Assembly (NCBI GenBank): GCA_900753715.1
Contig: CAAEAE010000042.1
Span: 1-7,897, forward strand
Origin: an uncultured Roseburia sp.
Lineage (GTDB): Bacteria > Bacillota_A > Clostridia > Lachnospirales > Lachnospiraceae
DNA: 7,897 nucleotides
Direction: 5' to 3'
The stretch's first letter is position 1. The number at the start of each line of letters is the position of its first letter. Positions 1 through 6,654 of this stretch are shown in pieces. A program made the position numbers and the translations under genes. Below the pieces are notes generated by a model. That model made no database searches. It worked only from the letters and a program-made list of their open reading frames with translations, and was not told where the DNA came from.

Positions 1-78
1 CTGTTCGGCTATATACTTCCCACTATCCGGGCGTATTCGGGACTTGCACCCGTTAGAGCGCGCCCATGGCGCGCAAAC
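1..78 (-). mobile_element. 5' end of a group IIC intron (partial, runs off the window)
   Basis: Read on the minus strand from position 78, the sequence starts GTTTGCGCGCC, continues ATGGGCGCGCTCTA, then GGGTGCAAGTCCCG. It lines up without gaps, as I remember it, with the first 40 or so bases of the Oceanobacillus iheyensis group IIC intron, which begins GUGUGCCCGGCAUGGG and continues GGGUGAGAGUCCCG. The following AAGTATATAGCCGAACAG also resembles that intron's AAGUAGCAGUUAGCCUAAC segment. Position supports the call: IIC introns are known to insert just behind terminator hairpins, and a minus-strand terminator ends about five bases before this start. Odd point: the expected GUGYG start is GUUUG here. 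The ribozyme core, any reverse transcriptase gene and the 3' end lie outside the window, so activity cannot be judged. Confidence 0.72.
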
Positions 79-81
79 TGG

Positions 82-110
82 AAAAAGCCCAAACCACACG
101 GGTTTGAGCT
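82..110 (-). terminator. Rho-independent terminator downstream of the BlaI-M56 operon
   Basis: On the minus strand AGCTCAAACC, a CGTGT loop and GGTTTGGGCT form a 10-bp stem with one wobble pair, followed by a short U run (TTTTT). Read on the plus strand the same stem contains a C-A mismatch and is followed by TTGTTTG, so the minus direction is favoured. It lies about 165 bases beyond the M56 stop codon and directly in front of the putative intron start. Confidence 0.75.
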
Positions 111-275
111 TTGTTTGTGTATTCATATTTTCTGTTTTTGTGTATAGAATCTCCGTTGTTAAATATAGAATATTTGTTTGATTTTGTCAAGATTCACTTA
201 CAATGAACCGAGCAAAAAGATAAAAGAATTTGCTATGAACAACCTCTGGCTGATAATGCCCTGATGGTTTAATTC

Positions 276-2720
276 TTATTCATTTATTATTTGCAAAAGA
301 AGCCAACTTCCCGGATAATATTTTTCCATATCCTCATCCCTATACTGTTTGTCAAGCGATTCTGCGCGCCGTTTGAAAGCATCAAACCAATCCTGTCCAG
401 TGACGAGATCTTGGTCAATGGCGTACCCCTCTCCCCATGTAAGCATAATATTCTGACAGATTAATGCCATAATCTGTCCACGTAGTTCAGTCTGCCCTCC
501 CTGCAAAAACTCTGAGAAGCAATACCGGAGGGTGTATTCCCCGTAGCTCAGCAGTTCCTGATATTCGGGTTCATGTGCCTGCGTGTAATCGGAGGGATTG
601 GAGGAGGCAGTCGGAGAAGCCATGATGGTATCCAGCAATTTTTCAATCGTCGTATCCAGACTGCCCGCACTATGCAGACATGCCAGTGCCTTACTGTAAT
701 TCTGTGTCTGCAAATCTTCGATATACGCCTGATCGTTCAGCGCATCATCCGCAGCAGCACCGGGGAATTTATCCCGAATATCGTCTGTATAATAACTTCC
801 GTCTCTTGGTTCCCAATATTCCTTCAACGTATACTCTCCCGAATCAAGGACCTCGAAAGTAATGGCAGTGGGAATATAGCTCCCGCCAACGGATTCTAAA
901 GTGCCGCCATAGGTACTATAGATTTCATGAAGAACCAGAAGATATACGGTTTCTTCCTCTATGTGGGTATCTTCACCAACCATCGGGGTACCGCTTATGG
1001 CCTCGTTTGCAAGCAGCACATGACTTTCTACATGGATTAGACCGTCCGTATTCTCGTCGGAGAAATGCTCCAAAATTGCCTGGTTGATCGCAGTATCAAG
1101 ATCATATACTTCTACTTTATCGAAATCTGATCGCACGAAAGACGCGATAGTTTCACCAGTTTCTACTTTACAAAAAGTAATAACATCCATATTTCCGATT
1201 AGATCAAAAGCGGTAGCTGCGCAAAGATCAAAATCCTTTTTCTGTACAGGATCATTGCCGGTAAGATAAACAATGAGTTCGTAAGGCTTCGTCTGGGTCT
1301 TAAGCTCTATTGATGAATATCGGAAATCCTTTGGATAAGAGAGAAGCTGCGCAATTGAGGAGACTTTTGGAGCATCGCCAATATAGTCAGTCCTGTATTG
1401 TTCTATATCATCCAAGATTGTACTTTCTATTCTTACTTCAATATTATCTACATTCACATAAACAATTTTATCCTCATCCGTATTATTTTGCACATTCACA
1501 CCAATTTTGAACCAGCCACCTTTTTCCGCATCCATTTTCACAGGCATACCAGGGGTAAGATAAGCAGGCTCATCGTAGGCTGTTTCTGTTCTCACCTGTA
1601 CTGGTTTTAGAGAAACTTGCGTGTCTCCAAGACCTTCATCGGCGGTTACCGTAATGTAGTTTCCCAGAGGGGATATCTCCTCATCGGCATATACAACGGT
1701 CTCCTGACTACCGGCAGGTATAATAATTCTAAGTCTGAAACTCTCCTGCTTAGGATTCGTTAACAAACAGACCGCAAAAATCGCACATGAAACAACCGCC
1801 ACTACGATTATCCCAAAAGCAGGCTTCTTCCAGTTTGCCAAGTTACGGATTCGCCCCTTGACGTCGCCCTCGCCAAAGGCAAGCGGCGTACCGGCAATGA
1901 TGTGTTTACCAGTAGCAAGGCTTAATAGCGATGCTGTATAATCTACCAGAACACAATCTCCCATTTTCTTTATCACAGCCTCGTCGCAGCTCATTTCCAT
2001 ATCCCTACCAGCAAGGATGAAAGCAATCCATACCAAGGGATTAAACCAATGGATACACAATACAACAAAAGCCAGAGCTTTTATAATATAATCAAATCTG
2101 CAGATATGATGCTGCTCGTGCATCAGAATATAGGACTGCTCCTGTTCTTCTACAGAGGATGGAAGATAAATCTTAGGTTTAAATAACCCCATGACAAACG
2201 GCGATGTAATATCATCTACCAGATAGATGTTTTCCCGTAATGGCGAAGCAGTGATTAGCTTTCTCCGAAGCCGTTTGTAAGATACTGCCGCATAGATACC
2301 CATTCCGATGACACCTATCATCCAAACATAGGTAGCAATTGCTATCGGTGCCTCAAGTGGGTCAGCTCTTAGTTGCTCCTCCCCTTGAGGCAAAGTATTA
2401 TTAATTGCATCATCAAAACCGGGAACTGGCAGCACAATATTAGGATACTCTGTATGAACAATATCGTTCGTAACATACTCGATACGACTTGCCATTGTGC
2501 CATTTTCAGCAACAGGAGTATCAAGTAAACCGAACAGCGAAAAACTGGATTCAATAGATACAGGGCATATCAGTCGAAAAAGGACAATTCCCCAAAGTGC
2601 ATATGAGATAACCTTCGGAGCCTTTTTAAGAAGAAGCCGAAGTAGCAAAACCAATACGATAACCACACTTGCAGTAAGACTCATATTTAATAGTTTGGGT
2701 AAAAATGTATAGAAGAACAT
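276..2720 (-). CDS. BlaR1-like M56 membrane metallopeptidase with DUF4825-type ectodomain
   Basis: Integral membrane sensor-protease of the BlaR1/MecR1 (M56) type, expected to sense an external signal and trigger removal of the partner BlaI repressor. Hydrophobic segments lie near residues 12-31, 36-56, 124-147, 212-236 and 301-321. The zinc motif HEQHH (201-205) is followed by D210 and by the E..SCDE stretch around 242-247, and SPFVMGLFKPKIYLP (173-187) is typical of the family. After the last membrane segment come about 490 outer residues: a beta-rich part (327-435), then a segment beginning YIGDAPKVSSIAQLL (446-460) that I assign to DUF4825, then an unrecognised C-terminal part (about 560-814). 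There is no penicillin-binding SxxK/KTG domain, so the ligand is probably not a beta-lactam bound as in classical BlaR1. The ATG is preceded by a perfect AGGAGGTGAT, which also forms the end and stop of the repressor gene, only four bases away. Confidence 0.9.
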   Translation of the reverse strand: MFFYTFLPKLLNMSLTASVVIVLVLLLRLLLKKAPKVISYALWGIVLFRLICPVSIESSFSLFGLLDTPVAENGTMASRIEYVTNDIVHTEYPNIVLPVPGFDDAINNTLPQGEEQLRADPLEAPIAIATYVWMIGVIGMGIYAAVSYKRLRRKLITASPLRENIYLVDDITSPFVMGLFKPKIYLPSSVEEQEQSYILMHEQHHICRFDYIIKALAFVVLCIHWFNPLVWIAFILAGRDMEMSCDEAVIKKMGDCVLVDYTASLLSLATGKHIIAGTPLAFGEGDVKGRIRNLANWKKPAFGIIVVAVVSCAIFAVCLLTNPKQESFRLRIIIPAGSQETVVYADEEISPLGNYITVTADEGLGDTQVSLKPVQVRTETAYDEPAYLTPGMPVKMDAEKGGWFKIGVNVQNNTDEDKIVYVNVDNIEVRIESTILDDIEQYRTDYIGDAPKVSSIAQLLSYPKDFRYSSIELKTQTKPYELIVYLTGNDPVQKKDFDLCAATAFDLIGNMDVITFCKVETGETIASFVRSDFDKVEVYDLDTAINQAILEHFSDENTDGLIHVESHVLLANEAISGTPMVGEDTHIEEETVYLLVLHEIYSTYGGTLESVGGSYIPTAITFEVLDSGEYTLKEYWEPRDGSYYTDDIRDKFPGAAADDALNDQAYIEDLQTQNYSKALACLHSAGSLDTTIEKLLDTIMASPTASSNPSDYTQAHEPEYQELLSYGEYTLRYCFSEFLQGGQTELRGQIMALICQNIMLTWGEGYAIDQDLVTGQDWFDAFKRRAESLDKQYRDEDMEKYYPGSWLLLQIINE

Positions 2721-2724
2721 AAAA

Positions 2725-3078
2725 TCACCTCCTCAATCCGTCAATGAGTTTTTTTAGTTCTTCGACTTCTTCATCTGATAGTTTTTTTCGTGTGCCAAAA
2801 GCAGCTATAAACGCGGGAAGAGAGCCGTCAAAAGTTTCCTCGACAAACTGCTCGCTTTTCATTCCATAAAACTCTTCTCGTGATATTAGCGAAGTAACCA
2901 TTTTGTCATGAAGCTGAAAAATGCCTCGTTCACACAATCTCTTTAGAACAGTATAGGAGGTGGTTGACTTCCAACTCAACTCCTCTTCTGCCATTTTAAT
3001 AAGATCTCTGGAAGCCAACGGTTCATGATTCCAAATAATATCCGCAAAACGGGACTCAAGTACTCCCATTGTAGGCAT
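2725..3078 (-). CDS. BlaI/MecI/CopY-family transcriptional repressor
   Basis: A 117-residue winged-helix repressor, within the usual size for BlaI proteins. The N-terminal wHTH covers about residues 4-70; the recognition-helix region STTSYTVLKRLCERG (38-52) matches the family pattern STT.YT.LKRL. The C-terminal part (75-117), with FDGSLPAFIAAF and KKLSDEEVEELKKLI, is the usual dimerisation segment. It should bind the two palindromes just upstream, repressing itself and the M56 gene, and be inactivated by M56-dependent proteolysis. At the place where BlaI/MecI are cut between Asn and Phe this protein has Ala-Phe (93-94), by my alignment by eye. The start ATG is preceded by AAGGAGG at good spacing; a second in-frame ATG at codon 4 is less well placed. 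The final two codons plus stop (AGG AGG TGA) are the ribosome binding site of the M56 gene, implying translational coupling. Confidence 0.93.
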   Translation of the reverse strand: MPTMGVLESRFADIIWNHEPLASRDLIKMAEEELSWKSTTSYTVLKRLCERGIFQLHDKMVTSLISREEFYGMKSEQFVEETFDGSLPAFIAAFGTRKKLSDEEVEELKKLIDGLRR

Positions 3079-3085
3079 ATATGAT

Positions 3086-3094
3086 TCCTCCTTC
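3086..3094 (-). promoter_or_regulatory. Ribosome binding site of the BlaI-type gene
   Basis: The minus strand reads GGAAGGAGGAATCATAT before the ATG. The AAGGAGG core lies about eight bases upstream of the start codon and supports the first ATG at 3078. Confidence 0.8.
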
Positions 3095-3099
3095 CTTTT

Positions 3100-3116
3100 A
3101 TCTACATCATGTAGAT
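3100..3116. promoter_or_regulatory. BlaI-type operator 1 (transcription start proximal)
   Basis: The perfect palindrome ATCTACATCATGTAGAT has 8-base arms around a central C. The TACAT-N-ATGTA core matches the TACA/TGTA signature of BlaI/MecI boxes. It covers the expected transcription start of the repressor gene, so bound repressor would block initiation or clearance. Confidence 0.88.
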
Positions 3117-3122
3117 AAATAT

Positions 3123-3151
3123 ACTCTACATGATGTAGATAATATTGTCAA
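3123..3151 (-). promoter_or_regulatory. Sigma-A-type promoter of the BlaI-M56 operon
   Basis: On the minus strand a perfect -35 TTGACA (3146-3151) is followed by a 17-base spacer and a -10-like TAGAGT (3123-3128, four of six consensus bases). Transcription would start around 3112-3117, inside operator 1. Operator 2 lies between and over the two promoter boxes, so the promoter should be repressed by the adjacent BlaI-type protein. Confidence 0.82.
3125..3139. promoter_or_regulatory. BlaI-type operator 2 (between -35 and -10)
   Basis: The perfect palindrome TCTACATGATGTAGA has 7-base arms around a central G. It repeats operator 1 with only the central base changed; the centres are 24 bp apart. 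It occupies the spacer and -10 of the promoter. Two tandem boxes overlapping the promoter are the classical arrangement for BlaI/MecI regulation. Confidence 0.88.
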
Positions 3152-3172
3152 TAGACTTCTTGGAATTGTAAT

Positions 3173-3204
3173 AAAAAACGCCCGCAGGATTTCTCCCGCG
3201 GACG
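3173..3204 (-). terminator. Strong rho-independent terminator with GAAA tetraloop
   Basis: On the minus strand CGTCCGCGGGA, a GAAA loop and TCCTGCGGGCG form an 11-bp GC-rich stem with two wobble pairs, followed directly by six U. It stops minus-strand transcripts arriving from the three-gene operon or the structured gap before they reach the BlaI promoter. No U run follows on the plus strand. Confidence 0.9.
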
Positions 3205-3641
3205 GCAGTACAGTCAGTTCTCAAAGGTTTTTACTCAATTTTATATGTTGACAGCATGAAACCACTAATGTGTTGATAAGTTTATGAATATTCTTGCGAC
3301 TCAAAATCGCAAGTCCGGAAATTTGGAAATCGGAGTTCCAGTACTCGGAAATCACCTTTTTGTGCTTGACTACTTGTCCATTTCTATGGGGATATTAGTC
3401 AAGGCCCTGCCGCATCTGCGGTGCGTAGCATCCTTTACTAATATTCTCATAGAAATTATGATTCGGTATGCACAAAAGTAAATCTAAAAGTGATTTCCAT
3501 ATCACCGGACAACTGATGGAATCTAATCCGGAATATTCAGTTTATGCACAAAATTTCAGATTCACTCACAGAAATCTGAGCCTATCGCTTATATAACAGC
3601 TTAGCACATCAGCGCCTGCTGTAAACATATTAAAATGACCC
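3205..3641. other. Gene-free gap of about 440 bases rich in inverted repeats
   Basis: I see no convincing protein gene here; a 65-codon plus-strand frame at 3284-3481 has no ribosome binding site. The gap contains a 7-bp perfect hairpin CTTGCGA/TCGCAAG (3293-3313), the nested inverted repeat described separately (3347-3498), an 11-bp direct repeat TATGCACAAAA (3467-3477 and 3543-3553), and a 7-bp hairpin TCAGATT/AATCTGA (3556-3579) that on the minus strand is followed by AATTTTG and could be a weak terminator just behind the ATPase-nuclease gene. The amount of dyad symmetry is far more than expected for an ordinary spacer. Confidence 0.7.
3347..3498 (+). repeat. Nested inverted repeat: candidate structured RNA or small palindromic element
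   Basis: Three nested arms pair in register. The outer arm is GGAAATCAC (3347-3355) with GTGATTTCC (3490-3498). The middle arm is CTTTTTGTGC (3356-3365) with GCACAAAAG (3470-3478), one base bulged. The inner 20-bp arm lies at 3380-3399 (from ATTTCTATG to ATATTAGT) and 3437-3456, extended by AAGG/CCTT and capped by a small CCGCA-TC-TGCGG hairpin (3410-3421). The two differences between the 20-bp arms become G-U pairs in plus-strand RNA but A-C mismatches in minus-strand RNA, so if it acts as RNA the plus strand is favoured. No promoter was recognised. It could be a non-coding RNA, an attenuator leader left behind by a lost gene, or a MITE-like element. Confidence 0.6.
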
Positions 3642-5675
3642 TTAACTTACATCACCAATCTTACCAATTGCAATATTAGTTAATGCATTTACTTTATCAC
3701 GTCCTTCTTCGTTTTCAATTTCTTTCATAAGTTCTTTAGCTAATTTCTCTCTGTCATAGTTCAATCGTTTCAACAAAGGCGCATGTCTTAATTCAAAACT
3801 CTTGAAAACATCATCCCACGTTAATGCATAGACCTCGTAATTTTCTACTTGTATAACCAATCCAATTTTCCCTTTGTCTTCAAATGTCTTGTATCTGCCT
3901 TTTACATCCTCATCTACTTCTTTGCAAACGGCAATAAACTTCCATCTTCTGTACTCGCTATTGAAATTAGGTTGCTTTCTTACAAAATCCATATAGTCTT
4001 CGATTTGTCTTAATACTTTCTTTGACAAGATAACCTTTGGTGCCTTTAACTCTACAATAATATTCTCTTCCATAGTGGTTCTAAATGAAGCTTCAATATC
4101 ACGAACATTGCACATAAATATATCCATTCTACGTTCTTGCTCTGCATCTTCATCGAGAGTCGCCTCTATATCTTTTACTCCATATAAAATATTAATATAC
4201 TTTTCTAAAGCATTCTTCATTCTTTCATCTGCACTTGCCAAGTTAAATTGTTCGCCAAATAACCAGAAATGCTGCTGCACTATCTTCTGAATGTGGTCTC
4301 TCTCATTTGCATACTGAGTCATATCAAATACAATTGTTCTCAGCAATTCAATAACCTTATATCTATCTTGAACAAATTTAATTGTTTCAATTACATTTTC
4401 AAGCTTTGTTTTACGCAACATATCAGAAAAATCTTGTCTCTGCTCTGGTGTTAGTTCCACTATTTGCTCAACTATTGTTAGAACGTTTTCTCGTTCTCTT
4501 GAATTAAGCAAAAGGTTCAAAAAACCTAACAAAGATTTTTCTTGAACTGGCTTTAATTTATAAAAAATTTTCGGCTCAATTTTATATATTTCCTTTGTTA
4601 CTTTTTCCAGATCTTGTTTCTGCATTTTTCCATATGGATCATCCGGAAATTTTGGAAATGTCTTTCGTTCCTCAATCATCTGTCTTACTGCATCATCTGC
4701 CTTTTGAGACATATAATTACCAATTTTCTTTTCGATAAATTTAGCTATAAACTTTTTGAGTTCTTTATATACCTTTTTATCATCCTCATCTGTGAACAGA
4801 CTTATCTGGTCACTCTCCATTTCCATGCAGTCATTTTCCTGTCCGTCAAAGAAATCAGATTTCACAAAAACGCTGTGATTAAACTCAACAGTATTTCTGT
4901 TAAATGATGTTGTCTCAATACTTTTCACTTCATCTTTGCTATCAAAGAAATAACAACAGAATTTTTCTTTTATCGCCTCTGCCCATACAATGAGTGTTAC
5001 TTCAAATCTACTTCCAGCTATCGTCGTTATTGTCTTTTCGCTAAATTCTGTATTAATATATTTTTCATATTCAATTGGTTTTCCATTTATATTTATTTTT
5101 AAATTTCTGCCCTTGCACAAATATAAAAACCACGCAAATTCCTTTAACAATGCTGGCTCAAGAACTTCAAATGCCATATTTTCCGCCGTCAAGGAAAAAA
5201 TATTGTCAAACTCTACCTTTGTTCCTGCTTTCCTTATTGCAGAAACTTTCGGTTCTGTATAACTGAGGACTTCTTTCTTATCATTTTCCAATATTATTTC
5301 ATATGCTTTATATTCAACGGAATCAGAATCCTTATAAGTAGTAATCCACTTTGCTCCAGTAGCAAAAGCAGAAAAAGAAAATCTTCCCTTACCCTTATTA
5401 GCCCTGGATTTCATTTTTAATGACAAAAGATTTTTTTGAGATGTCAAAAAAGCTCCGAAGGTGTCTGATAAATCATCATAAACAATTCCATCTCCGTTAT
5501 CTGAAATAGACAGTTCACTAACCCCAGAAGCAATATTTAAAGAATAATCAATATTAACTTCTGTTGCATGAGCCTCAAATCCGTTCCATATATATTCACA
5601 AATAGCCTCCTTGTAATCATTTGTGATTCCTGAAGATTCAATACTCTGATTTTTTACGCTTAATTGTAATATCAT
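3642..5675 (-). CDS. GHKL ATPase fused to a PD-(D/E)XK (Shedu/DUF4263-like) nuclease domain
   Basis: A 677-residue cytoplasmic protein without membrane segments. The N-terminal part (about 15-230) is a GHKL/Hsp90-MutL-type ATPase: N box CEYIWNGFEAHA with E27 and N31, G1 box ISDNGDGI with D59, G61 and G63, and G2 box NKGKGRFSFSAFA (93-105). A helical, charged linker (about 300-460) follows. The C-terminal part (462-635) starts with QKIVQQHFWLFGEQF, like the hPWLlG motif of DUF4263, and shows a nuclease-like set: D518 in RRMDIF, E542-L-K544 in IIVELKAPK, and Q557 in LRQIEDY. ATP-driven conformational change probably gates DNA cleavage, as proposed for MORC/MutL-like ATPases in restriction systems; this is inference. 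It is the last gene of a three-gene operon, 33 bases after DUF1848. The ATG follows GGAGGTG seven bases upstream. Base composition is very AT-rich. Exact family membership is unverified. Confidence 0.85.
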   Translation of the reverse strand: MILQLSVKNQSIESSGITNDYKEAICEYIWNGFEAHATEVNIDYSLNIASGVSELSISDNGDGIVYDDLSDTFGAFLTSQKNLLSLKMKSRANKGKGRFSFSAFATGAKWITTYKDSDSVEYKAYEIILENDKKEVLSYTEPKVSAIRKAGTKVEFDNIFSLTAENMAFEVLEPALLKEFAWFLYLCKGRNLKININGKPIEYEKYINTEFSEKTITTIAGSRFEVTLIVWAEAIKEKFCCYFFDSKDEVKSIETTSFNRNTVEFNHSVFVKSDFFDGQENDCMEMESDQISLFTDEDDKKVYKELKKFIAKFIEKKIGNYMSQKADDAVRQMIEERKTFPKFPDDPYGKMQKQDLEKVTKEIYKIEPKIFYKLKPVQEKSLLGFLNLLLNSRERENVLTIVEQIVELTPEQRQDFSDMLRKTKLENVIETIKFVQDRYKVIELLRTIVFDMTQYANERDHIQKIVQQHFWLFGEQFNLASADERMKNALEKYINILYGVKDIEATLDEDAEQERRMDIFMCNVRDIEASFRTTMEENIIVELKAPKVILSKKVLRQIEDYMDFVRKQPNFNSEYRRWKFIAVCKEVDEDVKGRYKTFEDKGKIGLVIQVENYEVYALTWDDVFKSFELRHAPLLKRLNYDREKLAKELMKEIENEEGRDKVNALTNIAIGKIGDVS

Positions 5676-5708
5676 CTCCGAACACCTCCATAAAATCTTG
5701 CCATTTCA

Positions 5709-6650
5709 CTAATCATCAAATAAACTCATTTGTGTTTTAATTAATGATTTTACTTTTCTCTCTTTGATTATATCAGATTCGTCAATTTCTCCAAACAGTA
5801 ATGGGGATTTAGGATTATGCAAACCAAAATTCTTTCCAACTGTATTTTCGCTATAATTTGCATAACAATACAAGCAGCCATTTTTGCAGGTATTATAAGC
5901 TCCAATATCGATACTGGCTACACATCCACATTCTGCTCTTTGATTTGTATCTTTTTCTACATCAAGTTTAAATCCACCAATTCGTTCAATTCTTTCCCTA
6001 TCAATACAATGTGCATGTTCGACTCCAAATTTATGAAAATCACCAATTTCTGCACATGCATCAATATATAATTCATATTGTCTGGCTATCTCTACAAACC
6101 GCTGCAACAATTCTTCTTGCATCTCACGAGTATCTTTTACAATATTAAGAGGCTTAATGTTTCTCTCCGTGTTCCGATATAAATCCATAAAACTAATGGT
6201 ACACTTTTCTGTATATCCTGCTAATTTCGAAGCCAGGACCTCAAAATATTTACAATGATATTGCATTGTGTATTGCTCATTAAAAAAGATAGGGTCATAT
6301 CTCCATACAACCTTTTCTTTACCAATTTCTTGAGATAGTTTTTGAAATGTAGGTATAATAACCTTATTTTTTGAAGGTAAATTTCTTTCTACATCTGGAC
6401 CATATGCACTTAATGTAAATTGAAAATAATATATATAATCTTTTAGCTCATCTAAATGTTGCAACATAGGAGTTGGATTTTTTGTCCAAAAAACTAGGGC
6501 ATCAACAACACTAGGCGATAAATCTATTTTACTTACTTGATGAATATTCATCGGGTTTCTAACTAACACATATTCTTCTTTTAATCTATTTAACATCCAC
6601 TCCGAATAATAAGAAGGAATATCTGTACGTCTACTCGCACTTACTATCAT
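5709..6650 (-). CDS. DUF1848 family protein with radical-SAM-like CX3CX2C cluster
   Basis: A 313-residue protein. It opens with IVSASRRTDIPSYYSEW, the hallmark of DUF1848, with VRNPMN and VFWTKNP following, then WRYDPIFF near residue 117. The family is uncharacterised, but its C-terminal cysteines are known to resemble the iron-sulfur motif of radical SAM enzymes. Here CGC (241-243) is followed by TCKNGCLYCYAN, giving C255-X3-C259-X2-C262, so an oxygen-sensitive [4Fe-4S] enzyme is likely. Further cysteines are C199 and C215. The substrate is unknown. The ATG at 6650 is preferred over the TTG at 6653 because AAGAGGTGA lies at normal spacing. That sequence also encodes the last residues and stop of the upstream methyltransferase-like gene, so the two are translationally coupled. 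It sits 33 bases before the ATPase-nuclease gene. Confidence 0.88.
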   Translation of the reverse strand: MIVSASRRTDIPSYYSEWMLNRLKEEYVLVRNPMNIHQVSKIDLSPSVVDALVFWTKNPTPMLQHLDELKDYIYYFQFTLSAYGPDVERNLPSKNKVIIPTFQKLSQEIGKEKVVWRYDPIFFNEQYTMQYHCKYFEVLASKLAGYTEKCTISFMDLYRNTERNIKPLNIVKDTREMQEELLQRFVEIARQYELYIDACAEIGDFHKFGVEHAHCIDRERIERIGGFKLDVEKDTNQRAECGCVASIDIGAYNTCKNGCLYCYANYSENTVGKNFGLHNPKSPLLFGEIDESDIIKERKVKSLIKTQMSLFDD

Positions 6651-6654
6651 CAAA

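Noticed and set aside
3248..3276. Plus-strand promoter with a perfect TTGACA
   Set aside because: At 17 bases spacing the -10 position reads TGTTGA, only two of six consensus bases, and no gene follows.
3284..3481. 65-codon plus-strand open frame in the gap
   Set aside because: No ribosome binding site, no recognisable protein character, and it runs through both arms of the nested inverted repeat; dyad structure explains the sequence better.
3347..3498. Retron msr/msd or CRISPR-like array
   Set aside because: There is no reverse transcriptase gene within the window near it and no regularly spaced repeats; only one nested palindrome is present.
3347..3498. Leader of a ribosomal-protection tetracycline resistance gene
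   Set aside because: The hairpin with an overlapping open frame recalls such leaders, but I cannot confirm the match from memory and no resistance gene follows on either strand, so it is kept only as one possibility.
4614..4907. 97-codon plus-strand open frame opposite the ATPase-nuclease gene
   Set aside because: Low-complexity F/I/L-rich antisense shadow of an AT-rich gene with clear domain motifs on the other strand. Other plus-strand frames opposite the minus-strand genes were dismissed for the same reason.
6651..6653. TTG start for DUF1848
   Set aside because: The ATG directly after it has better spacing to AGAGGTGA and begins with the conserved IVSASRRTD.
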